Assembly (NCBI RefSeq): GCF_042676985.1
Contig: NZ_JBHTIK010000015.1
Location: 310,001-374,000 of the forward strand
Direction of reading: 5' to 3'
DNA from: Sphingosinicella xenopeptidilytica
GTDB taxonomy: Bacteria > Pseudomonadota > Alphaproteobacteria > Sphingomonadales > Sphingomonadaceae
DNA: 64,000 nucleotides
Position numbers and translations under genes: made by a program. Positions 17,536 through 27,080 of this stretch are shown here, piece after piece. The notes beneath the pieces were generated by a model. That model made no database searches, was not told the origin of the DNA, and saw nothing but the letters and a program-made list of their open reading frames with translations. How positions within the stretch are numbered: the stretch's first letter is position 1; the number at the start of each line of letters is the position of its first letter.

Positions 17536-18300
17536 GTGCTGGACGGCAACGAACGCGACGAACTCCTTGCCACGCTCGGCTGGTGGGTGGAGGCAGGCGT
17601 GGATACGCTTGTCGATGACGCGCCGCGCGACTGGCGCACGCCGCCGCCGCGCACTGCAGCACGGGAAATCCCTGCTTCGGCACCCGAACCGGAGCTTGTG
17701 CTGCGTACCGGCGCGGCAAGCCCAGCGACCGTCACGGCCACGACGATCGCCGAACTCCGCCACGCGGTCGAAGTGTTCGAGGGCTGCCCGCTGCGCACCG
17801 GGAACGTCAGTACGGTGTTCGCGGATGGCAATCCGGAAGCCGACCTGATGCTGATCGGCGAGGCGCCCGGCGCGCAGGAGGACCGCATGGGCCTGCCCTT
17901 CGTCGGGCCCGCAGGACAGCTTCTCGACCGGATGCTCGCGGCGATCGGCCGCAACCGTACGACCGCCTACATCACCAACGTGACCTTCTGGCGCCCGCCC
18001 GGCAACCGTACGCCGACCCCGGTGGAGGTGGAGACCACGATGCCGTTCGTGCGCCGCCACATCGCGCTGGTGCGCCCCAAGGCGATCGTCGCGCTCGGCG
18101 CCTGCGCCGCGCGCGCGCTGACAGGTGACGTCACCGGCATCATGCGTCTGCGCGGCCAGTGGCGCACGCTTGCCGTGGAAGGCGCAGATTACCCCCTTAT
18201 GCCGACGCTGCACCCGGCATTCCTGCTGCGCCAGCCCGACGCGAAGCGCCTCGCTTGGGCCGATCTCCTCGCCGTGAAAGCGAAGCTCGATGCCGATTGA
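17536..18300 (+). CDS. uracil-DNA glycosylase, family-4-like, without the usual Fe-S cysteines
   Basis: Base-excision repair enzyme removing uracil from DNA. Family-4 motifs are clear: the catalytic block GEAPGAQEDRMGLPFVGPAG, the TNV..WRPPGNRTPTPVE segment and the C-terminal LHPAFLLRQP motif. Family-4 enzymes normally bind a 4Fe-4S cluster with four Cys; here the only two Cys are in FEGCPLR and LGACAAR, and the positions in the RPPGNR region carry Trp and Met instead. GTG 17536 is preferred (TGAGG site upstream); an ATG at 17488 would add 16 residues. 254 aa. Overlaps moaB by 11 bases. Confidence 0.88.
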   Translation: MLDGNERDELLATLGWWVEAGVDTLVDDAPRDWRTPPPRTAAREIPASAPEPELVLRTGAASPATVTATTIAELRHAVEVFEGCPLRTGNVSTVFADGNPEADLMLIGEAPGAQEDRMGLPFVGPAGQLLDRMLAAIGRNRTTAYITNVTFWRPPGNRTPTPVEVETTMPFVRRHIALVRPKAIVALGACAARALTGDVTGIMRLRGQWRTLAVEGADYPLMPTLHPAFLLRQPDAKRLAWADLLAVKAKLDAD

Positions 18301-18817
18301 CGAAAGCCTGCCGTTCATTCCCGTCCGCATCGCCGTGCTCACCGTTTCCGACACGCGCACCCTCGCCGACGACCGCTCGGGGAACACGCTCGTCGAGCGG
18401 CTTCAGGGCGCCGGGCATATCCTCGCGGCGCGGGAGATCGTGAAGGACGACGTTGGCACCATCGTCGAGCAGCTCGCGGCTTGGATCGACGACCGGGAGG
18501 TCGACTGCGTGATCACCACCGGCGGCACCGGCGTCACGGGTCGTGACGTCACGCCCGAAGCGCTTGCCGAGGTCTGCGAGAAGGAGATTCCGGGCTTCGG
18601 AGAGCTGTTCCGCTGGCTGAGCTTCCAGTCGATCGGCACGTCCACCGTGCAGTCCCGCGCGACCGCAGGCGTCGCGCGCGGCACTTACATTTTCGCCCTG
18701 CCCGGCTCCACGGGCGCGGTAAAGGACGGCTGGGACGGCATTCTCGCTACCCAGCTCGACAGCCGCCACCGCCCCTGCAACTTCGTGGAACTGATGCCGA
18801 GGCTGAGAGAGCGCTAG
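18290..18817 (+). CDS. moaB: molybdenum cofactor biosynthesis protein MoaB
   Basis: MoaB/Mog-type adenylyltransferase acting on molybdopterin before metal insertion. Molybdopterin-binding signature TTGGTGVTGRDVTPEA is at about residues 73-88, with LTVSDTR and an LPGSTGAVKDGWDGI block further on. 175 aa. It overlaps the glycosylase gene by 11 bases, so the two are cotranscribed, although they have no obvious functional link. It converges on the VOC gene with a 4-base overlap in which one CTAG supplies both stop codons. Confidence 0.92.
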   Translation: MPIDESLPFIPVRIAVLTVSDTRTLADDRSGNTLVERLQGAGHILAAREIVKDDVGTIVEQLAAWIDDREVDCVITTGGTGVTGRDVTPEALAEVCEKEIPGFGELFRWLSFQSIGTSTVQSRATAGVARGTYIFALPGSTGAVKDGWDGILATQLDSRHRPCNFVELMPRLRER

Positions 18818-19149
18818 TCGCTCTTCACCGCCGCAAGCTCGTGCCCTTCGAGGTCTACAAAGTGGAAGCGACGGCCGCCCGGAAACGGGAAGACGTCGAG
18901 GCTGATCGTGCCGCCCGCCGCGACTACGGCGGCCCGCGCCGCTTCAAGGTCATCGACCTCGATCACCGGCAGCACATGCGCGGTCACGTGCTCGCCCGTG
19001 GCGTTGAAGCCGATATCCGTGTCGCCCGTTACCGTCGCGGCATAATCCGGCCCGAAGTCGTTGATCTTGAATCCGAATGCGTCCGCATAGAAGCGTTTGG
19101 CCTTCGCGATATCGCGCGTCGGCAGTTCTACATAGTTGAAGCGCGCCAT
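18814..19149 (-). CDS. VOC (glyoxalase/bleomycin resistance) family protein
   Basis: Small vicinal-oxygen-chelate fold protein, 111 aa. The beta-alpha-beta module starts FNYVELPTRDIAKAKRFYADAFGF and ends FPFPGGRRFHFVDLEGHELAAV, with the metal-ligand-type residues His/Glu at the strands (FHFVDLEGHE). ATG 19149 has an AAGGAG ribosome site. The substrate cannot be told. A LexA box lies 17-31 bases upstream of its start codon, shared with the divergent radical SAM gene. Confidence 0.85.
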   Translation of the reverse strand: MARFNYVELPTRDIAKAKRFYADAFGFKINDFGPDYAATVTGDTDIGFNATGEHVTAHVLPVIEVDDLEAARAAVVAAGGTISLDVFPFPGGRRFHFVDLEGHELAAVKSD

Positions 19150-19165
19150 CACCGTTCTCCTTATT

Positions 19166-19180
19166 GTTCTTGATTTGTTC
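19166..19180. promoter_or_regulatory. LexA box (GTTC-N7-GTTC) between VOC and radical SAM genes
   Basis: GTTC at 19166-19169 and GTTC at 19177-19180 are separated by exactly seven bases (TTGATTT), the direct-repeat operator known for alphaproteobacterial LexA. The box is in the 55-base gap between two divergent start codons (19149 and 19205), so it can control either or both. The SplB-related radical SAM gene is the more natural SOS target. Confidence 0.7.
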
Positions 19181-19204
19181 TTAAGTGATGCGCATGATTT
19201 GTCA

Positions 19205-20265
19205 ATGTCGAGACGCGTCAACGCCGCGCGCGGCGCAACCCTGAACACGATCAGCACCCGCTTCGACGATCTGGCGCGCGAGGCCGACGGCGACTGGCTG
19301 GACTCCGCGGCCGAGGACGATCTGCCGCCGTTCCGCACGGAGATCAGCTACGAAACGCCGCGCACAGCGATCACGCGCAACACCTCGCCAGACCTCCCCT
19401 TCGACCGCTCGATCAACGCCTATCGCGGCTGCGAACACGGCTGCGTCTATTGCTTCGCGCGGCCGACACACGCCTATCTCGGTCTCTCGCCGGGTCTCGA
19501 CTTCGAGCGCAAACTGACGGTGAAGAAAATCATACCCGAGCTGCTCAGGAAGGAGCTGGAGAATCCGCGCTACCAATGCCGACCGATGGCGCTCGGCACC
19601 AACACCGATCCCTACCAGCCTGTGGAAGGGAAATACGGTACTACGCGGAAAATCCTCGAAATCCTGTCCGAGACCAATCACCCGGTGATGATCACCACCA
19701 AATCCGCGCGTGTCGTGCGCGACATCGATATCCTCGCCCCGATGGCGGAGCGCGGCCTTGCCGCCGTGATGGTGTCCGTCACCACGCTCGATCCGGAAAC
19801 CGCGAAGACACTGGAGCCGCGCGCGACCGCACCGCATCGGCGCATCGCGGCGGTAAAGGCGCTCGCCGAAGCACGCGTGCCCGTCTCCGTGTCGCTCGCC
19901 CCGCTCATCCCGGCGATCAACGACCACGAGATCGAGGCGATCCTCGAAGCCGCGGCGAAGGCCGGCGCGGACATGGCATCGATGATCCTCATCCGCCTGC
20001 CGCATGAGGTCTCGCCGATCTTCCGCGCGTGGCTCGATGCCCACATGCCGGATCGTGCCGCGCGGGTGATGGCACACATCCGCGAGATGCGCGGCGGCAA
20101 GGACAATGAAGGCGACTTCCACGCGCGCTTCAGGCCACAGGGCGCCTATGCCGCGATGATCCGCGCGCGCTTTCAGGCTGGACGCCGCCGCTTCGGGCTC
20201 ACCCGCCGCGACGTTCCGCTGCGCACAGACCTGTTCAGCCCGCGGGGGAAGCAGTTCTCCTTGTT

Positions 20266-20269
<4 letters not shown>
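19205..20269 (+). CDS. PA0069 family radical SAM protein (SplB-related)
   Basis: Radical SAM enzyme of the PA0069 family, related to spore photoproduct lyase-type proteins (COG1533). The 4Fe-4S cluster motif is in YRGCEHGCVYCFARPTH (Cys-x3-Cys-x2-Cys), followed by PMALGTNTDPYQPVE and TTKSARVVRDIDIL. 354 aa from ATG 19205 (MSRRVNAARGATLN); no clear ribosome site, and an in-frame ATG at 19136 would start inside the VOC gene. Reaction unknown; a DNA-repair role is suggested by homology and by the LexA box 25 bases upstream. Overlaps the convergent acyl-CoA ligase gene by 4 bases. Confidence 0.88.
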
Positions 20270-21897
<1,628 letters not shown>

Positions 21898-21963
21898 GAT
21901 GACTCCTCCCAAAGAGCGGCGGGAGGCTAGCCGGAGCCCTGCCGCCGATCAATCCGGCGCTGA

Positions 21964-21978
21964 CAAGAGGGCCTCTTG
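21964..21978. promoter_or_regulatory. inverted repeat, possible repressor operator
   Basis: CAAGAGG-G-CCTCTTG is a perfect 7-bp-arm palindrome between the divergent acyl-CoA ligase and small membrane protein genes. It overlaps a TTGACA (21976-21981) that could be the -35 of the rightward gene. It looks like the binding site of a dimeric regulator (TetR- or GntR-type fatty-acid regulators use such sites), but the protein is unknown and the assignment is a guess. Confidence 0.35.
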
Positions 21979-22021
21979 ACAACGAGAGAACAAACATGGA
22001 ACAAGAGAACATGAGAAGAAC
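21976..22021 (+). promoter_or_regulatory. SOS promoter with two tandem LexA boxes
   Basis: TTGACA (21976-21981) is a perfect -35 hexamer. Downstream are two complete LexA boxes: GAAC 21988-21991, seven bases, GAAC 21999-22002; then four bases and GAAC 22007-22010, seven bases, GAAC 22018-22021. The boxes cover the spacer/-10 and initial transcribed region and end 15 bases before the ATG of the 74-aa gene. No canonical -10 is visible at 17 bases. Double boxes imply tight repression by LexA. Confidence 0.75.
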
Positions 22022-22036
22022 AAAAGGGGTTTAAAC

Positions 22037-22261
22037 ATGGCCTTCATGCTCTCTGCCGCGCTTTCAAGCCTGTTGCTTTTCGTAAGCCTCGCCGTGGTTG
22101 TTCACATGTTCGCAGATGCACGCGCCGTCATTGCGCGTGCGCTTCGCGGCGAAATCGATGTGGTGATTACGGAGCGTCTGGTGACGGCGGTTGAGCCGAT
22201 GCCGCGTCCATGCTCGGCTCCGCGATATCGGGAGTGGCAGCCGCTGCCGCTTGCCGCCTGA
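22037..22261 (+). CDS. putative SOS-induced small membrane protein
   Basis: 74 aa with one strongly hydrophobic segment at residues 4-25 (MLSAALSSLLLFVSLAVVVH) and a soluble, partly basic tail (DARAVIARALRGEID...). ATG 22037 has an AGGGG site 8 bases upstream. It sits directly behind the two tandem LexA boxes, so it is very likely induced by DNA damage. Small SOS membrane proteins in Caulobacter (SidA, DidA) block division; the size and topology here are similar but I see no sequence identity. Its last 95 bases overlap the 3' end of the convergent pssA, encoding the variable PssA tail. Confidence 0.7.
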   Translation: MAFMLSAALSSLLLFVSLAVVVHMFADARAVIARALRGEIDVVITERLVTAVEPMPRPCSAPRYREWQPLPLAA

Positions 22262-23021
22262 CCTTGCGGTACGACAGGATCGCCATCGGGATCGTGGCGG
22301 CGTAGACCACCGAGATCAACGAGAGCGTCATGTACGGCGCGGAAAGCAGCGCGCCTGCGAACAGCGCCACGCCGACGAGCGCCATGATCCGGTATTCGGG
22401 GCGGATGCGCACCGATTTCCACGAATAGGTCGGCAGGTTCGAGACCATCAGGAACGCGACCGTGCCGACGACGACGGCGGTCACGGCAGTACCGACCTCC
22501 GAATAATGCGCGAAACGGGTCGGCTCCAGCCAGTAATAGAGGAACATCGGGCTTAGCGTCAGCCCCGCACCCACCGGCGCGGGAATGCCGGTGAGGAAGC
22601 CGTGCTTCTTGTGCGGTTGGTTGCTGACGTCGAGGTTGGCGTTGAAACGCGCGAGCCGCAGCGCACAGCAGACGGCATGGGCGAGCGCGACGATCCAGCC
22701 CGCGCCCGGAAGCTGCTCCAGCGTCCACAAATAAATGACGAGCGCAGGCGCGACGCCGAAGGCGGTGACATCGGACAGCGAATCAAGTTCGGCGCCGAAG
22801 CGGCTCGCGCCCTTCAGCAGGCGCGCGACGCGCCCGTCGATACCGTCGAGCACACCCGCCACGACGATCGCAAGGATCGCGCGGTCGAAATCTCCGGCGA
22901 TGGCGAGACGAACGGAGGTGAGCCCGGCACAGAGCGCGGCAATGGTGATGGCGTTCGGGATCAGCACCCGAATCGGGATCACCCGCTTCAGCCTACGCGG
23001 CGGCTCGTGATCGACCTTCAC
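22167..23021 (-). CDS. pssA: CDP-diacylglycerol-serine O-phosphatidyltransferase
   Basis: Makes phosphatidylserine from CDP-DAG and serine in the inner membrane. The CDP-alcohol phosphotransferase motif D-G-x2-A-R-x7-8-G-x3-D-x3-D is seen in DGIDGRVARLLKGASRFGAELDSLSD. About eight hydrophobic helices. 284 aa; GTG start at 23021 overlaps the psd stop by 4 bases. The C-terminal tail after SYRKVRR is low-complexity Ala/Pro and overlaps the small membrane protein gene on the other strand. Works with Psd to make phosphatidylethanolamine. Confidence 0.94.
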   Translation of the reverse strand: MKVDHEPPRRLKRVIPIRVLIPNAITIAALCAGLTSVRLAIAGDFDRAILAIVVAGVLDGIDGRVARLLKGASRFGAELDSLSDVTAFGVAPALVIYLWTLEQLPGAGWIVALAHAVCCALRLARFNANLDVSNQPHKKHGFLTGIPAPVGAGLTLSPMFLYYWLEPTRFAHYSEVGTAVTAVVVGTVAFLMVSNLPTYSWKSVRIRPEYRIMALVGVALFAGALLSAPYMTLSLISVVYAATIPMAILSYRKVRRQAAAAATPDIAEPSMDAASAQPPSPDAP

Positions 23022-23824
23022 TGGCTGACGCCGCGCAGCCGCTCACCTGGGGCGCCGGGACGGCCGATCACGGTTTCGCCGGCGACGGCGCGCTGGCCGA
23101 CCGCAACGGCGGGAACGGTGCCTGCGGGCAGGAACACGTCGACACGGCTGCCGAAGCGGATGAGACCGACGCGCTGGCCTGCACCGATGCTCTCGCCCGT
23201 GTTCACAAACTTGATGATCCGCCGCGCGACAAGGCCGGCGATCTGCGTGAAGCCGATGCGGCGCCCGTCGGTGCCCTCAACGACGAAATACTGACGTTCG
23301 TTGTGCTCGCTCGCCTTGTCGAGCTCGGCGTTCAGGAACTTGCCGGGCACGTAGACGATGTCGCGGAGCGTACCCGCGATCGGGGAGCGGTTCACATGGA
23401 CATCGAACACGCTCATAAAAATCGAAACGCGCGTGAAGGTTCCCTCGCCGATGCCGCGTTCGCTACCGGAAATCTCGCGTGGCGCCGGAACCTCCATGAT
23501 CTGCGACACAAGTCCGTCGGCCGGCGAGACGACGAGCCCCGCCCCTTCGGGCGTGACGCGCGCGGGATCGCGGAAGAAAGCGAACGTCCAGACGGTGAGC
23601 CCCGCCGAGAGCCAGCCGAGGATGTTCCAGTCCGCGATAAACCAGAAGAATCCGGTGAGCACCGCCGCGAGCACCACGAATTTGTTACCGTCCGGGTGAA
23701 TCGAGGGCGGAAACTTGTAGGTCGCCGCTGGTTCAGTGGGCGCAGGCGCGGGCGCCGCAGCGGCGGGCGCGGGCGGCGTTACGGGTGGCGTCACTGGCGG
23801 CTCGGGGGGTGTCGTGTCGTTCAT
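23018..23824 (-). CDS. psd: phosphatidylserine decarboxylase
   Basis: Pyruvoyl enzyme converting PS to PE. The PSD-A type features are present: two hydrophobic helices (about residues 47-85), the FRDPAR motif, MSVFDVHVNR, and the self-cleavage site FGSRVD (Gly-Ser; the Ser becomes the pyruvoyl group). 268 aa. The first about 33 residues are an unusual Pro/Ala/Thr-rich extension (PPEPPVTPPVTPPAP), absent from most relatives I know; the ATG at 23824 is the only good start. Operon psd-pssA. Confidence 0.93.
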   Translation of the reverse strand: MNDTTPPEPPVTPPVTPPAPAAAAPAPAPTEPAATYKFPPSIHPDGNKFVVLAAVLTGFFWFIADWNILGWLSAGLTVWTFAFFRDPARVTPEGAGLVVSPADGLVSQIMEVPAPREISGSERGIGEGTFTRVSIFMSVFDVHVNRSPIAGTLRDIVYVPGKFLNAELDKASEHNERQYFVVEGTDGRRIGFTQIAGLVARRIIKFVNTGESIGAGQRVGLIRFGSRVDVFLPAGTVPAVAVGQRAVAGETVIGRPGAPGERLRGVSQ

Positions 23825-23985
23825 GCGCCTATCTTTAGCCCCTGCGCGCGGGCGATGACAACGCGCAGGTTAAGAGAAAGCGGGCGGAGCGCGCCTTTGC
23901 CACCCCCGTGGCTGTTGATCTTGGCCGTCGTTTCCGCCAAGAGCTTGCGCGAGTAAAAAACCCATACACGAACCAAGAGGTATCG

Positions 23986-25206
23986 ATGGCGAAGATCAAG
24001 GTGCAGAACCCCATCGTCGAGATCGACGGCGATGAGATGACGCGGATCATCTGGCAGTGGATTCGCGAGCGCCTGATCCTCCCCTACCTCGACGTCGACC
24101 TGAAGTATTACGATCTCAGCATCGAAAACCGCGACGCCACCGACGACAAGGTGACCGTGCAGTCCGCGAACGCCATCAAGGAGTTTGGCGTCGGCGTGAA
24201 GTGCGCGACGATCACACCCGACGAGGCGCGTGTCGAAGAGTTCAACCTCAAGAAGATGTGGAAGTCGCCGAACGGCACGATCCGCAACATCCTGGGCGGC
24301 GTCGTGTTCCGCGAGCCGATCGTCATCAAGTCCGTGCCGCGACTCGTGCCGGGCTGGACGGACCCCATTGTCATCGGTCGCCACGCATTCGGCGATCAGT
24401 ACAAGGCCACCGACTTCCTGGTGCCGGGTGCCGGCAAACTCACCATGAAGTGGACGGGCGAGAACGGCGAGACGATCGAGCACGAAGTGTTCGAGTTCCC
24501 CACCGCGGGCGTCGCCATGGGCATGTACAACCTCGACGATTCGATCCGCGATTTCGCGCGTGCGTCACTCAACTATGGCCTCGCGCGCCAATGGCCGGTG
24601 TACCTTTCCACCAAGAACACGATCCTCAAGGCCTATGACGGCCGCTTCAAGGACCTGTTCCAGGAGGTTTTTGACAAGGAATTCAAGGCACAGTTCGACA
24701 AGCTTGGCATTGTCTACGAACACCGCCTGATCGACGACATGGTCGCCTCGGCGCTGAAGTGGAGCGGCAAGTTCGTCTGGGCCTGCAAGAACTACGACGG
24801 CGACGTGCAGTCCGACACCGTCGCGCAGGGCTTCGGTTCGCTCGGCCTGATGACCTCGGTGCTGATGACGCCGGACGGCAAGACCGTGGAAGCGGAGGCT
24901 GCGCACGGCACCGTGACGCGCCACTACCGTATGCACCAGCAGGGCAAGGCGACCTCGACGAACCCGATCGCATCGATCTTCGCCTGGACGGGCGGCCTCA
25001 AGCACCGCGGCAAGCTCGACAACACGCCGGATGTCACCAAATTCGGCGAACTGCTCGAGCGCGTCTGCGTCGAGACGGTCGAAGAGGGCCACATGACGAA
25101 GGATCTCGCGCTCCTCATCGGCCCCGATCAGGCGTGGATGACGACCGAACAGTTCTTCGAGAAGATCGTGGAGAACCTCGACGCCGCGATGAGCAAGGAA
25201 TTCTAG
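23986..25206 (+). CDS. icd: NADP-dependent isocitrate dehydrogenase
   Basis: TCA-cycle oxidative decarboxylation of isocitrate. The dimeric, eukaryote-like IDH class: N-terminus MAKIKVQNPIVEIDGDEMTR, substrate motif SPNGTIRNILGG, metal site LIDDMVA and the late block AEAAHGTVTRHYRMHQQG followed by STNPIASIFAWT. 406 aa. ATG 23986 follows AGAGGTATCG; the frame is open upstream but without support. Monocistronic, divergent from psd over 161 bases. Confidence 0.96.
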   Translation: MAKIKVQNPIVEIDGDEMTRIIWQWIRERLILPYLDVDLKYYDLSIENRDATDDKVTVQSANAIKEFGVGVKCATITPDEARVEEFNLKKMWKSPNGTIRNILGGVVFREPIVIKSVPRLVPGWTDPIVIGRHAFGDQYKATDFLVPGAGKLTMKWTGENGETIEHEVFEFPTAGVAMGMYNLDDSIRDFARASLNYGLARQWPVYLSTKNTILKAYDGRFKDLFQEVFDKEFKAQFDKLGIVYEHRLIDDMVASALKWSGKFVWACKNYDGDVQSDTVAQGFGSLGLMTSVLMTPDGKTVEAEAAHGTVTRHYRMHQQGKATSTNPIASIFAWTGGLKHRGKLDNTPDVTKFGELLERVCVETVEEGHMTKDLALLIGPDQAWMTTEQFFEKIVENLDAAMSKEF

Positions 25207-25261
25207 CGCCTTACGCGCTTTTCTGCTGACGCCGTGGCGGCGGCCCCATTAGGATGCCGCC

Positions 25262-27052
25262 GTGGCCGCAGATCCGCTCTTTTCGCCCGCGTTCCGTGAT
25301 GCGCTCGTCATCCTCGGCGCGACCGGGCTCGTTATACCCGCATTCCACCGGCTGCGGGTCAATCCAGTCATCGGTTTTATCATCGTAGGCTTGCTGCTCG
25401 GGCCGTCCGGCCTCGGGCGGTTCGCAGGCATTGCGCCGTGGATCAATTACGTTTCGATCAGCAGCCGCGATATCATCGAGCCCTTCGCCGAATTCGGCAT
25501 CATCCTGTTGCTGTTCTCCATCGGCCTCGAACTGTCTTTCCGAAGACTCTGGGATTTGCGGCGGCTGGTGTTCCTGCTCGGTCCTGCCGAGCTCGTGATT
25601 TCCGGCATGGTGATCGGCCTGTTGCTTTTCGAGTTCACGCCGATGGGCATGAGCGTGGCGCTGACGCTCGGCTTCGCCCTCGCGCTATCATCGACCGCGC
25701 TTGTGCTGCCGATGACAGGCACACGCAGCGCGATCGGCAAACCCGCGTTCTCGATGCTGCTGTTCGAAGATCTGGCGATCGTACCGATCATCTTCATGCT
25801 TGGCGTCATCAGCCCGCTTCCCGGCAGCGATGATCCCGGCAACCTGTTGAAAACCGTGGCACTCGGCGGCTTTGTGGTGGCCGTCATCCTCGTCCTCGGC
25901 AAGTTCCTGTTGCCGCGCCTGCTGCGGCAAGCGGCGCGCACCAAGAGTCCGGAGCTGTTCCTCGCGGTCGCGCTCGTGGTCGTGATGGCGGCCAGCCTTG
26001 CCACGAGCGCTGCAGGGCTATCTCCCATCGTTGGTGCGCTCGTCGCGGGCCTTGCCATCGCCGAGACGGAATACCGGATGCAGGTGGACGTCACGATCGA
26101 GCCGTTCAAGAACCTCGCACTCGGCATCTTCCTGATGACGATCGGCATGAGCATCGATTTCGAGATCATCGTTCAGCACTGGATGCTGCTCATCATAGCC
26201 ATCGTTGGCGTGGTTCTGGTCAAGTCACTGGTGACGGGCGGCCTGCTCCGTCTTTGGGGTGCGCCGCGCGGCCTCGCCGCAAACATCGGCCTGCTCATGG
26301 CCTCACCGTCCGAAACGACATTGATCGTGCTTGCGGCCGCCCTTCAGGCCCGTGTTATCGACGCTGATACGGCTGCATTTTGGCAGATCGTTACCGCTGT
26401 CGGCCTCACCGCGACCCCGCTCCTTGCCCGGATCGGCAGCGATACCGCGCGGCGCGTGGAAGCGCCCCCGCCCGAAATCACACGTGAAGCTTCAGGGAGC
26501 GGCGGGCGCACGATCATCGCTGGCTACGGGCGCGTCGGACAGATGGTCGCCGACATGCTGACCCGCCATGAGCAGCCTTTCGTCATTGTCGATGCGGACA
26601 TCGACATGGTCGAAATCGGTCGCGAACGCGGACACGAGATCGTTTTCGGCGACGTTGCGCGCCCCGGCCTTCTCGATCACCTCGGTCTCGCGCAGGCCCG
26701 ATCGATCGTGCTCACGATGGACGACCCCGTCCAGCTTGTGGCTACAACCCGCAGCGTACGCGCCGCACATCCCGATCTCTGTATCATTGCACGCGCCAAG
26801 GACGCGGAGCACGCGGCTCAGCTCTACAAGGCCGGTGCAACCGATGCTGTGCCGGAAACGCTTGAGTCCTCCTTGCAGCTTGCCGAAGCGGTGCTGGTCG
26901 ATATCGGCCGCCCGATGGGTCTCGTGATCGCCTCGATCCACGAAATGCGCGAGATCAAACGCAACAAGATCAAGGCGATGGTACCGGACCTTATGCGCGA
27001 ACCGCTGAAGGCCGCATCACGATTGCGCCGGGGCGAGGAAACGGCTGAGTAG
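25262..27052 (+). CDS. CPA2 family cation:proton antiporter with RCK domain (KefB/YbaL-like)
   Basis: Inner-membrane monovalent cation/H+ exchange. Some 12 hydrophobic helices (about residues 15-385) include the GFIIVGLLLGPSGLG and FGIILLLFSIGLELSFRRLW motifs of the Na_H_Exchanger family. A cytoplasmic TrkA-N/RCK domain starts at RTIIAGYGRVGQMVADML (Rossmann GxGxxG, about residue 415) and ends near 530. 596 aa, GTG start. It shares the KefB layout but the regulatory ligand (glutathione, NAD) cannot be read from sequence. It converges on alaS with a 28-base gap. Confidence 0.9.
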   Translation: MAADPLFSPAFRDALVILGATGLVIPAFHRLRVNPVIGFIIVGLLLGPSGLGRFAGIAPWINYVSISSRDIIEPFAEFGIILLLFSIGLELSFRRLWDLRRLVFLLGPAELVISGMVIGLLLFEFTPMGMSVALTLGFALALSSTALVLPMTGTRSAIGKPAFSMLLFEDLAIVPIIFMLGVISPLPGSDDPGNLLKTVALGGFVVAVILVLGKFLLPRLLRQAARTKSPELFLAVALVVVMAASLATSAAGLSPIVGALVAGLAIAETEYRMQVDVTIEPFKNLALGIFLMTIGMSIDFEIIVQHWMLLIIAIVGVVLVKSLVTGGLLRLWGAPRGLAANIGLLMASPSETTLIVLAAALQARVIDADTAAFWQIVTAVGLTATPLLARIGSDTARRVEAPPPEITREASGSGGRTIIAGYGRVGQMVADMLTRHEQPFVIVDADIDMVEIGRERGHEIVFGDVARPGLLDHLGLAQARSIVLTMDDPVQLVATTRSVRAAHPDLCIIARAKDAEHAAQLYKAGATDAVPETLESSLQLAEAVLVDIGRPMGLVIASIHEMREIKRNKIKAMVPDLMREPLKAASRLRRGEETAE

Positions 27053-27080
27053 CCGGTAGACACACAACCGGAAGTCGGCG

